From: an uncultured Bacteroidaceae bacterium
GTDB lineage: Bacteria; Bacteroidota; Bacteroidia; Bacteroidales; Bacteroidaceae
Direction of reading: 5' to 3'
DNA length: 64,000 nucleotides
NCBI GenBank assembly: GCA_905233465.1
Contig: CAJOEI010000003.1
Location: 24,941 to 88,940, forward strand
Under the pieces are notes generated by a model, which had not been told where the DNA came from, searched no databases, and worked only from the letters and a program-made list of their open reading frames with translations. Below, one piece after another: positions 51,647 through 59,308 of the stretch. Numbering within the stretch: the first letter of the stretch is position 1; each line of letters opens with the position of its first letter. Position numbers and translations under genes: made by a program.

Positions 51647-52234
51647 ATGGCAAGAAAGAAGAAAAAGGTGCCTGGTTTGAACTCAAGTTCAACCGCCGAT
51701 ATCTCTTTCATCCTGCTCATCTTCTTCCTGGTGACCACATCTATGGACACCGACATGGGTTTGGCACGACGCCTGCCGCAGCCGCCAGAACCTAATCAGG
51801 AAGACGCACAGATTGATGTCAAGGAGCGCAACGTTCTCAACGTGCGCCTCAACGCAGCCGGGAACCTAATGGTCAATCACGACTTCATCGACATCAACCA
51901 GCTCAGAGCACGTGCCAAGGAGTTCATAGAGAACAAGAACAACCTCTCTACGCTCCCGGAGAAGCATGCAAAGAATATCGAAGGACTGGGACAATGCTAC
52001 GTGACTGATAAGCACGTCATCTCGGTTCAGACCGACCGTGGCACACCATACAATGTCTACTTCCTCGTCCAAAACGAGCTCGTGGCTGCATACAATGAGC
52101 TGCGCGACGAACTGTCAATAGCCAAGTTCGGTCGGCCGTATGAGCGACTCTCTGAGGATGATCAGGTGGCAATACGCACGTACTATCCCCAGAAGATATC
52201 TGAGGCTGAACCTAAAAACTATGGAGGAAACTAA
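51647..52234 (+). CDS. exbD: ExbD/TolR biopolymer transport protein, first copy
   Basis: A 195-residue single-pass inner membrane protein with the ExbD start pattern (VPGLNSSSTADISFILLIFF), where the membrane-embedded Asp carries protons. The periplasmic domain is longer than in the second copy. It follows the small membrane gene and precedes a second ExbD by two bases. Confidence 0.92.
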   Translation: MARKKKKVPGLNSSSTADISFILLIFFLVTTSMDTDMGLARRLPQPPEPNQEDAQIDVKERNVLNVRLNAAGNLMVNHDFIDINQLRARAKEFIENKNNLSTLPEKHAKNIEGLGQCYVTDKHVISVQTDRGTPYNVYFLVQNELVAAYNELRDELSIAKFGRPYERLSEDDQVAIRTYYPQKISEAEPKNYGGN

Positions 52235-52236
52235 CT

Positions 52237-52689
52237 ATGGCTAAGAAACAAGGAAAACGCGAAATGCCGGAGATGAACACGTCGTCTCTCCCCGACTTGA
52301 TTTTCACCATCCTGTTCTTCTTCATGATTGTTACCACCATGCGTGAGGTGACGCTGAAGGTGAAGTTCACCGTGCCATCGGGTACGGAGCTTGAGAAGCT
52401 GGAGAAGAAGTCATGTGTGTCGTTCATCTATGTAGGTCCTCCCACGGATCAGCTCCGCGCGCAGATGGGTTCGGGTACACGTATCCAGCTCAACGACCGC
52501 TATGCCGAGCCTCGCGAGGTGATGGACTTCGTGGCACAGGAACGTACCACAATGCCTGACCCTGCATCACAGGTTATGTCGATGAAGATTGACCAGAGCA
52601 CACAAATGGGTATCATCACTGATATCAAGGAGGTGCTACGCAAATCTTGGGCACTGAAGATAAATTATTCAGCTACAAGGCGTAACTAA
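52237..52689 (+). CDS. ExbD/TolR biopolymer transport protein, second copy
   Basis: A 150-residue paralogue of the preceding gene, with MPEMNTSSLPDLIFTILFFF carrying the membrane Asp. Two non-identical ExbD proteins in tandem are common in Bacteroidota, probably giving a heteromeric ExbD pair. Both ExbD genes would be made with ExbB from the promoter at 50067. Confidence 0.92.
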   Translation: MAKKQGKREMPEMNTSSLPDLIFTILFFFMIVTTMREVTLKVKFTVPSGTELEKLEKKSCVSFIYVGPPTDQLRAQMGSGTRIQLNDRYAEPREVMDFVAQERTTMPDPASQVMSMKIDQSTQMGIITDIKEVLRKSWALKINYSATRRN

Positions 52690-52727
52690 TTCTCCACCAT
52701 TTGAGGTAGCTCAAATAAACATTATCA

Positions 52728-52779
52728 CCCTCCCTCGTTCTTGCTGCACAATATATTTTTGCGGAAGAACGAGGGAGGG
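52728..52779 (+). terminator. Terminator of the exb operon with a -7 box in its loop
   Basis: CCCTCCCTCGTTCTT (52728-52742) pairs perfectly with AAGAACGAGGGAGGG (52765-52779), followed by ATTTTG. The 22-base loop contains TATTTTTG (52754-52761), a perfect -7 match. Confidence 0.8.
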
Positions 52780-52803
52780 ATTTTGCAAAAAAAGAGGCAA
52801 AAA

Positions 52804-52835
52804 TTTGCACAGTACGGTCAAAAGCACTACTTTTG
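52804..52835 (+). promoter_or_regulatory. Promoter of tRNA-Lys
   Basis: TTTG at 52804-52807, a 20-base gap and TACTTTTG at 52828-52835. The tRNA begins 18 bases later. Confidence 0.75.
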
Positions 52836-52853
52836 CAGCCGCAAATACCAACA

Positions 52854-52926
52854 GATCCGTTAGCTCAGCAGGTAGAGCACAACACTTTTAATGTTGGGGT
52901 CTTGGGTTCGAGCCCCAAACGGATCA
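52854..52926 (+). tRNA. tRNA-Lys (anticodon TTT)
   Basis: A 73-nt cloverleaf. The acceptor GATCCGT pairs with ACGGATC, with discriminator A. The D-arm contains TAGCTCAGCAGGTAGAGCA. The anticodon stem is CAACA/TGTTG around loop CTTTTAA, giving anticodon TTT. The T-arm is TTGGGTTCGAGCCCCAA-like. CCA is not encoded. Confidence 0.97.
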
Positions 52927-52937
52927 CATTAAGATTA

Positions 52938-52966
52938 AATAAGCCGCTGGTCTCCAGCGGCTTATT
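52938..52966 (+). terminator. Terminator after tRNA-Lys
   Basis: AATAAGCCGCTGG-TCT-CCAGCGGCTTATT, a perfect 13-bp stem with a 3-base loop, ending in TTATTTCTG. Confidence 0.85.
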
Positions 52967-52976
52967 TCTGTGAATT

Positions 52977-53122
52977 ATGCAAGAACTGCGCGCGGGTGAC
53001 CTCTACGCAACCTATATAGAGACGGTAGCACAAGCCATCAATACTTTCCCACGAATAGAGATGCCATGAAGACCATCCTGCGGCATGTGTCAAAAAATGG
53101 GTGGTGCGCCGAAGAAAGTTAG
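52977..53122 (+). other. Two short overlapping reading frames of uncertain status
   Basis: ATG at 52977 opens a 30-residue frame (MQELRAGDLYATYIETVAQA, then INTFPRIEMP). It ends at TGA 53067-53069, and an ATGA overlap opens an 18-residue frame (MKTILRHVSKNGWCAEES). The overlap and protein-like composition suggest a decayed gene, but no family is recognised and no promoter is seen between the tRNA terminator and them. Confidence 0.3.
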
Positions 53123-53154
53123 TTATTCTTTACCACGATATCAACAATTTATAG

Positions 53155-53162
53155 TATTTTTG
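53155..53162 (+). promoter_or_regulatory. -7 box of aspC
   Basis: TATTTTTG matches TAnnTTTG, 35 bases before the aspC start codon. No -33 element is clear. Confidence 0.55.
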
Positions 53163-53197
53163 CGCCGTCTATATTTTTCAACGAATCAACTGTTAAA

Positions 53198-54385
53198 ATG
53201 CTTTCAGACCGTCTTAATCGTCTTGCTCCTTCCGCCACGCTCGCTATGTCGCAGCGCAGCAGTGAGCTCAAAGCTGCCGGCATAGATGTCATCAACATGA
53301 GCGTTGGTGAGCCGGACTTCAACACCCCAGACCACATCAAGGCTGCCGCCATCAAGGCTGTAGAGGAGAACTACTCACGTTATTCCCCCGTGCCAGGTTA
53401 TCCCGCACTGCGCCAAGCTATAGTCAACAAGCTCAAGACAGAGAACAATCTTGACTATACTCCTGCACAGATTCTGTGCTCCAACGGTGCCAAGCAGAGC
53501 GTGTGCAACGCTATCATGGCCCTCATTAATGCCGGAGATGAAGTCATCATTCCTGCGCCATACTGGGTGAGCTATCCCCAGATGGTACTGCTTGCCGAAG
53601 GCACACCAGTGTATGTCAATGCACCTATCGAGCAGGACTTCAAGATTACTCCTGAGCAGCTGGAAGCTGCAATCACCCCTCGCACACGTGCGCTGATTCT
53701 GTGCTCACCCAGCAACCCCACTGGCTCGGTCTACACACGCAACGAACTGCGTGCGCTGGCAGCCGTGCTTGCACGTCATGAGCGCGTGATGATCCTTGCC
53801 GACGAGATTTATGAGCACATTAACTATGTCGGCAGCCATGAGAGCATAGCACAGTTCCCCGAGGTTCGCGACCGCGTGGTAATCATCAACGGCGTGAGCA
53901 AAGCCTATGCCATGACAGGTTGGCGCATTGGATTCATCGCCGCACCCGAATGGGTGGTCAAGGGCTGCAACAAATTGCAGGGACAGTACACCAGCGGTCC
54001 GTGTTCCGTCAGCCAGAAGGCAGCCGAGGCTGCTTACACTGGTTCGCAGCAGTGTGTTGAGGATATGCGTCAGGCCTTTGAGCGCCGCAAGAACCTCATC
54101 GTCAGTCTGGCACGCGAGATACCCGGTTTGGAGGTCAACGACCCTCAGGGTGCCTTCTATCTGTTCCCCAAGTGCAGCAGCTACTTCGGCAAGCGCGACG
54201 GCGACCGTGTTATCAACAACAGCACCGACTTTGCAATGTACCTGCTCGAGGTGGGACATGTGGCCACTGTGGGTGGTGATGCATTCGGCAGCCCTGAGTG
54301 CTTCCGCATGAGCTATGCCACCAGCGACGACAATATTCGCGAGGCAATGAAGAGAATCAAAGAAACTCTGGCAAAACTCAAGTAA
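53198..54385 (+). CDS. aspC: Pyridoxal-phosphate aminotransferase, aspartate aminotransferase type
   Basis: A 395-residue fold-type I aminotransferase. The PLP lysine is Lys235 in SKAYAMTGWRIGF, with the N-terminal INMSVGEPDFNTPDHI and the DEIYEHINY cofactor site. It probably interconverts aspartate and oxaloacetate, though subgroup I-gamma enzymes can accept other amino acids. It is followed by the IMP cyclohydrolase after 4 bases, so it heads a transcript that may continue into the cell-shape genes. Confidence 0.92.
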   Translation: MLSDRLNRLAPSATLAMSQRSSELKAAGIDVINMSVGEPDFNTPDHIKAAAIKAVEENYSRYSPVPGYPALRQAIVNKLKTENNLDYTPAQILCSNGAKQSVCNAIMALINAGDEVIIPAPYWVSYPQMVLLAEGTPVYVNAPIEQDFKITPEQLEAAITPRTRALILCSPSNPTGSVYTRNELRALAAVLARHERVMILADEIYEHINYVGSHESIAQFPEVRDRVVIINGVSKAYAMTGWRIGFIAAPEWVVKGCNKLQGQYTSGPCSVSQKAAEAAYTGSQQCVEDMRQAFERRKNLIVSLAREIPGLEVNDPQGAFYLFPKCSSYFGKRDGDRVINNSTDFAMYLLEVGHVATVGGDAFGSPECFRMSYATSDDNIREAMKRIKETLAKLK

Positions 54386-54389
54386 AGCA

Positions 54390-54974
54390 ATGAAGAAGAT
54401 TAAGACAGCACTCATATCAGTGTTTCACAAGGATGGCCTCGACGCATTGCTTGCAAAGCTCAATGCAGAAGGTGTTGCCTTCTTGTCCACTGGCGGCACG
54501 CAGGCTTTCATTGAGAGCCTGGGTTATCCTTGCGCCAAGGTTGAAGACCTCACCACATACCCCAGCATTCTTGGCGGCCGCGTCAAGACCCTGCATCCTA
54601 AGATCTTTGGTGGCATATTGGGACGCCGCGAGCTGGAGGGCGACCGACAGCAGATGGCACAGTATGAGATACCCGAGATAGACCTTGTCATAGTCGACCT
54701 CTATCCTTTTGAGCAGACTGTGGCCTCTGGCGCATCGCCAGTGGACATCATCGAGAAGATAGATATTGGCGGCATAAGCCTTATTCGGGCTGCGGCCAAG
54801 AATTTCAATGATGTCGTCATCATCCCGTCCAAGGACGACTACCAGCCGTTGTTGGACATCATCAATGCCCAGGGAGCAGCCACCACGCTGGAGCAACGCC
54901 GTCATTTTGCCACGCGGGCCTTTGCCACAAGCAGCCACTACGACACTGCTATTCACGCGTGGTTTGCGAGCTAA
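54390..54974 (+). CDS. purH: Stand-alone IMP cyclohydrolase (N-terminal half of PurH)
   Basis: A 194-residue protein equal to the MGS-like IMP cyclohydrolase domain of PurH, which closes FAICAR to IMP in purine synthesis. It has KTALISVFHKDGLDALL, FLSTGGTQAFIESLG, VKTLHPKIFGGIL and DIGGISLIRAAAKN. The AICAR formyltransferase domain of the usual bifunctional protein of about 510 residues is absent. The frame ends cleanly at the domain edge with no downstream remnant, so this looks like fission or a specialised form rather than decay. It lies directly upstream of mreB, where the full-length purH is found in Bacteroides. Confidence 0.88.
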   Translation: MKKIKTALISVFHKDGLDALLAKLNAEGVAFLSTGGTQAFIESLGYPCAKVEDLTTYPSILGGRVKTLHPKIFGGILGRRELEGDRQQMAQYEIPEIDLVIVDLYPFEQTVASGASPVDIIEKIDIGGISLIRAAAKNFNDVVIIPSKDDYQPLLDIINAQGAATTLEQRRHFATRAFATSSHYDTAIHAWFAS

Positions 54975-54977
54975 CAG

Positions 54978-55040
54978 AAATCGTAAATTGCACCCAATTG
55001 TAAATTGTATAATTGTAAAATTAATAGGATTGTAAATTAA
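54978..55040 (+). repeat. 8-bp array before mreB
   Basis: TGTAAATT/CGTAAATT-type units of about 8 bp fill the 67-base spacer and end at the mreB ATG. Confidence 0.75.
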
Positions 55041-55041
55041 A

Positions 55042-56061
55042 ATGGGATTTTTCTCTTTTACTAAGGAAATAGCAATGGACTTGGGCACGGCTAACACCAT
55101 CATCATCTCTGATGGAAAGGTGGTCGTGGACGAGCCATCTGTGGTGGCTCTCGACCGCCATAGCGACAAGATGATAGCCGTGGGCGAGAAGGCCAAGCAG
55201 ATGTACGAAAAGACACATCCAGACATCCGCACCATCCGTCCGCTGCGCGACGGTGTGATAGCCGACTTCAATGCCTGTGAGCAGATGATGCGTGGTCTCA
55301 TCAAGATGGTCCACACAGGCACACACCTGTTCACGCCCTCGCTGCGTATGGTCATCGGCGTGCCATCGGGTTCCACAGAGGTCGAGTTGCGTGCTGTGCG
55401 TGACTCTGCCGAGCATGCCGGTGGACGCGAGGTATACCTCATCTATGAGCCTATGGCTGCTGCTATTGGTATCGGTCTGGATGTGGTGGCACCTCAGGGC
55501 AACATGATTGTCGACATCGGTGGCGGTTCGACAGAGATTGCCGTCATCTCGCTTGGCGGCATAGTCTGTGACAAGAGCCTGCGCACCGCCGGCGACGATC
55601 TCACAGCCGACATTCAGGAGTATATGTCGCGTCAGCACAACGTCAAGGTGAGCGAACGCATGGCCGAGCGCATCAAGATTCATGTCGGAGCGGCACTTAC
55701 CGATTTGGGTGAGGCAGCACCGGAGGACTATGTCGTTCACGGCCCAAACCGCATCACGGCTCTGCCTATGGAGGTTCCCGTATGCTATCAGGAGGTCGCC
55801 CATTGTCTGGAGAAGACTATTGCCAAGATTGAGACAGCAGTGCTGGCAGCTCTCGAGGAGACGCCGCCCGAGCTCTATGCTGACATCGTGAAGAATGGCA
55901 TATATCTCACTGGTGGCGGCGCGCTGCTGCGCGGACTGGACAAGCGTCTGACCGACAAGATTAACATCCCCTTCCACATTGCCGATGATCCATTGCACAG
56001 TGTGGCCAAGGGTACAGGTGTAGCGCTGAAGAACATTCACAATTTCAGCTTCTTGATGTAA
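55042..56061 (+). CDS. mreB: Rod shape-determining protein MreB
   Basis: Actin-like ATPase that positions lateral wall synthesis. A 339-residue protein with the phosphate loops MDLGTANTII and IVDIGGGSTEIAVIS and the adenosine motif LTGGGALLRGLDKRL. It heads the standard cluster mreB-mreC-mreD-mrdA-rodA. Confidence 0.97.
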   Translation: MGFFSFTKEIAMDLGTANTIIISDGKVVVDEPSVVALDRHSDKMIAVGEKAKQMYEKTHPDIRTIRPLRDGVIADFNACEQMMRGLIKMVHTGTHLFTPSLRMVIGVPSGSTEVELRAVRDSAEHAGGREVYLIYEPMAAAIGIGLDVVAPQGNMIVDIGGGSTEIAVISLGGIVCDKSLRTAGDDLTADIQEYMSRQHNVKVSERMAERIKIHVGAALTDLGEAAPEDYVVHGPNRITALPMEVPVCYQEVAHCLEKTIAKIETAVLAALEETPPELYADIVKNGIYLTGGGALLRGLDKRLTDKINIPFHIADDPLHSVAKGTGVALKNIHNFSFLM

Positions 56062-56072
56062 TCGCGTAGCAC

Positions 56073-56933
56073 ATGCGCGCGCTGCTTGAATTCATAGCGA
56101 AGTACTACCATTGGTTCATGCTGGTGGCGTTGGAGGTGGTCAGCATTGTCATGCTCGTCAGCTTCAACCGCTATCAGGGCAGTGTGTGGGTTACAACAGC
56201 CAATGCGGCACTGGCGCGCATCAATGCCTGGGAGCATCAGGCAACGCAATTCATCCATCTTGGTCAGGCCAATGCCGATTTGGCGCTACGCAACATCATC
56301 CTTGAACAGAACATAGCCTTCCTAAGCCAGCAACTGGACTCGCTGACACACGACTCCACCATCACTGAGCGCTTGCAGGCCGAGCGCACGGCAGGCTTCG
56401 ATATGGTGCACGCCAAGATTGTCACCTCCAGCGTCATGCGGCGCGACAACCTGCTCACAATCAACGTTGGGAGCGCCGATGGCGTGAAACCTGAGATGGG
56501 TGTCATCTGTGGCACGGGAGTGGTGGGCATCATCCACACCACATCGGAGCACTTCAGCATCGTTATGCCTCTGCTCAACAGCCACTCCAGCATCAGCTGC
56601 CGACTGCGCAAGACCGGCTATTTCGGCTTCCTGCGCTGGGACGGCAAAAGTCCTTTCTTCGCCATCCTCGATGACATACCCCGCCACGCACGTTTCCGCT
56701 TGGGCGACATCGTCGAGACCAGCGGTTTCACCAGCGTCTTCCCACGAGGCATCTTTGTGGGCAAGGTGGCTGCCATTGAGAATAGTGATGACGGCCTCAG
56801 TTACAAGCTGCGCATACACCTTGGCATCGACTTCACACGCATGCAGGACGTCAGCGTGATACGTCAGGCTTTCCAGCCCGAGGTGCACGAACTGGAGTCT
56901 CAAGCCGATTCAACCTTTGCACAAACGCACTGA
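56073..56933 (+). CDS. mreC: Rod shape-determining protein MreC
   Basis: A 286-residue inner membrane protein with one N-terminal helix (WFMLVALEVVSIVMLVSF), a coiled-coil segment (about residues 65-105) and the periplasmic beta-barrel MreC core (VNVGSADGVKPEMGVICGTG). It scaffolds PBP2 and RodA in the elongasome. It lies 11 bases after mreB. Confidence 0.94.
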   Translation: MRALLEFIAKYYHWFMLVALEVVSIVMLVSFNRYQGSVWVTTANAALARINAWEHQATQFIHLGQANADLALRNIILEQNIAFLSQQLDSLTHDSTITERLQAERTAGFDMVHAKIVTSSVMRRDNLLTINVGSADGVKPEMGVICGTGVVGIIHTTSEHFSIVMPLLNSHSSISCRLRKTGYFGFLRWDGKSPFFAILDDIPRHARFRLGDIVETSGFTSVFPRGIFVGKVAAIENSDDGLSYKLRIHLGIDFTRMQDVSVIRQAFQPEVHELESQADSTFAQTH

Positions 56934-56960
56934 TATTCATTCACACTATCAGACTGACGG

Positions 56961-57461
56961 ATGCTACAGACCATTCTTCAACGCTCATTGTGGGTGGTAG
57001 TCCTCGTGGCTGCACAGATGATTGTGTTCAATCACATTCATCTGTGGGGTTATGCCACGCCGTTGCCATTTGTCTATCTGCTGCTGCTCTTCCCGATGGG
57101 CACACAGCGGTGGACGGCAATGCTGTGGGGCTTTGTCTGCGGCTTGATGGTGGATATTGTGTCGCTCACACCTGGTGTGGCATCGGGCGCGATGACGTTG
57201 GCCGCGTTCATACAGCCTCCGTTGCTGCAGCTGATGGCCCCAAAGGATGCACTTGAGGACATGCAGGCCTCACCCAAGGCGATGGGGCTGTGGGTCTACG
57301 TCCGCTATGCCGCTATGGTGACTGCTGTCTTCACGCTGGCCTACTTCCTGCTGGCAGTGTTCAATTTCTTCCATATACGTGATGTCGCAATCGCATGTGT
57401 CACGAGCTGGTTGCTCACTCTGGTGCTGTGTTTGCTCTTCGAATCCGTGCGTAGCAAATGA
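56961..57461 (+). CDS. mreD: Rod shape-determining protein MreD
   Basis: A 166-residue, highly hydrophobic protein with five or so membrane helices, weakly conserved as usual for MreD. Identity rests on size, topology and the gene order mreC-mreD-mrdA. It overlaps mrdA by four bases (ATGA). Confidence 0.88.
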   Translation: MLQTILQRSLWVVVLVAAQMIVFNHIHLWGYATPLPFVYLLLLFPMGTQRWTAMLWGFVCGLMVDIVSLTPGVASGAMTLAAFIQPPLLQLMAPKDALEDMQASPKAMGLWVYVRYAAMVTAVFTLAYFLLAVFNFFHIRDVAIACVTSWLLTLVLCLLFESVRSK

Positions 57462-59308
57462 TACCGTCTGATCCACAGATGTCATTGGCCTATCGCAAAT
57501 ATGTGCTTGGTCTGGCGGCGGTGGTTATCACCGCCGTATATGTGTTGCGACTGTTCACGTTGCAGCTCACGAGCGACGACTACAAGCTGCGTGCCGACAG
57601 CAATGCCTTCATGAAACGCATACAGTTCCCTGCGCGCGGAGCCATCAGCGACCGCAATGGCAAGCTACTCGTCTACAACCAGCCCGCCTATGACATCATG
57701 GTTGTCATGCAGGAGCAGCTGGGCGTCGACACGTTGGATCTGTGTAGGAGTCTGGGCATTGACAAGGAGTGGTACGTTCGCCGCATGGACGAGATCAAGC
57801 GTACACGTGGTTACAGCCGCCACACCCAGCAGCTCTTCATGAGCCAGCTGTCGGTGGAGGAGTTCAGCAGTTTCCAGGAAAAGCTGTTCCGCTTCCCGGG
57901 CTTCTACATACAGAAACGTAGCATCCGCCAGTACACCACGCCGCATGCGGCCCACATCCTCGGTGACATCGGCGAAGTTAGCCCAGCCGACATCGAAGAG
58001 GACAACTACTACCAAAGTGGCGACTATATCGGCAAGCAGGGGGTGGAGCGCAGCTACGAGCGTCAGCTGCGAGGCATCAAGGGTTCAGAGATACTGTTGC
58101 GCGATGTCCACGGTCGCATCAAGGGACGCTATCAGGACGGCCGCTTCGACCAGCAGCCGCTGCCAGGCAAGAACCTCACGCTGAGCATCGACCTCGAGCT
58201 GCAGGCATTGGGCGAGCGACTGATGACAGGCAAGCTGGGCAGCATCGTTGCCATCGAGCCGTCGACAGGAGAGATTCTCTGCATGGTCAGCTCGCCATCC
58301 TTTGACCCGCGCACGATGGTTGGCCGACAGCGCGGCCGTCAGCACCAGATGCTGGCACGCGACCCCATGAAGCCGCTGCTCAACCGAGCCATCATGGGAC
58401 AATATCCTCCTGGCTCGACATTCAAGACTTCACAGGCACTGACCTTCTTGCAGGAAGGCATCATCACCCCAGAGACGCAGTATTCGTGCAGTCACGGCTT
58501 CCACTTCAAGGGGTTGAAGGTAGGTTGCCACGGCCACGGCTCGCCCTTGGCCCTGAAGTATGCTATCGGCACGTCGTGCAACGCCTATTTCTGCTGGGGA
58601 CTCTATCACATGTTCGGCAACCGCGAGCACTATCATTCCACACAGGAGGCCATGACACGCTGGAAGGACTATATGGTGTCGATGGGTTTCGGCTACAAGC
58701 TGGGTGTGGACTTGCCGGGTGAGAAGCGCGGCCTCATCCCCAATGCCGAGCTATATGACAAGGCATACAAGGGCCAGTGGTCGGGGCTCACCGTCATCTC
58801 CATCAGCATCGGACAGGGTGAGGTCAACCTCACGCCCCTGCAGATTGCCAATCTCGGCGCCACCATCGCCAATCGCGGATGGTACATCACTCCACATGTG
58901 GTGCGCGAGATACAGGACGAATCCATTGACACGCTCTACACACGCCGCAACTACACTATGGTGTCGCCAACAAACTATGAGTACATCGTAGATGGTATGG
59001 CTCAGGCCGTCAGAGCCGGCACTTGCACGGCAGCCAACAACCCTTGGTATGTCACATGTGGCAAGACCGGTACGGCCCAGAACCGCGGTCACGACCATTC
59101 GGTGTTTATGGGCTTCGCTCCGCGCGAGAACCCACGCATAGCCATTGCCGTGTATGTCGAGAACGGCGGATGGGGAGCCAAATACGGTGTGCCGCTGGGC
59201 GCACTGATGATGGAGCAGTATATCAATGGCCACCTCTCTGAGGCCAGTGCCAAGAAAGCCGACACCTTTGAACACGCAACCATAACCTATGGCACCTACG
59301 AACGCTAA
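57458..59308 (+). CDS. mrdA: Penicillin-binding protein 2
   Basis: A 616-residue class B transpeptidase for cell elongation. One N-terminal membrane helix, a PBP dimerisation domain and a transpeptidase domain are present. The three motifs are intact: Ser320-Thr-Phe-Lys (PPGSTFKTSQ), SCN in GTSCNAYF, and Lys536-Thr-Gly in CGKTGTAQN. It overlaps rodA by 20 bases. Confidence 0.96.
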   Translation: MIPSDPQMSLAYRKYVLGLAAVVITAVYVLRLFTLQLTSDDYKLRADSNAFMKRIQFPARGAISDRNGKLLVYNQPAYDIMVVMQEQLGVDTLDLCRSLGIDKEWYVRRMDEIKRTRGYSRHTQQLFMSQLSVEEFSSFQEKLFRFPGFYIQKRSIRQYTTPHAAHILGDIGEVSPADIEEDNYYQSGDYIGKQGVERSYERQLRGIKGSEILLRDVHGRIKGRYQDGRFDQQPLPGKNLTLSIDLELQALGERLMTGKLGSIVAIEPSTGEILCMVSSPSFDPRTMVGRQRGRQHQMLARDPMKPLLNRAIMGQYPPGSTFKTSQALTFLQEGIITPETQYSCSHGFHFKGLKVGCHGHGSPLALKYAIGTSCNAYFCWGLYHMFGNREHYHSTQEAMTRWKDYMVSMGFGYKLGVDLPGEKRGLIPNAELYDKAYKGQWSGLTVISISIGQGEVNLTPLQIANLGATIANRGWYITPHVVREIQDESIDTLYTRRNYTMVSPTNYEYIVDGMAQAVRAGTCTAANNPWYVTCGKTGTAQNRGHDHSVFMGFAPRENPRIAIAVYVENGGWGAKYGVPLGALMMEQYINGHLSEASAKKADTFEHATITYGTYER

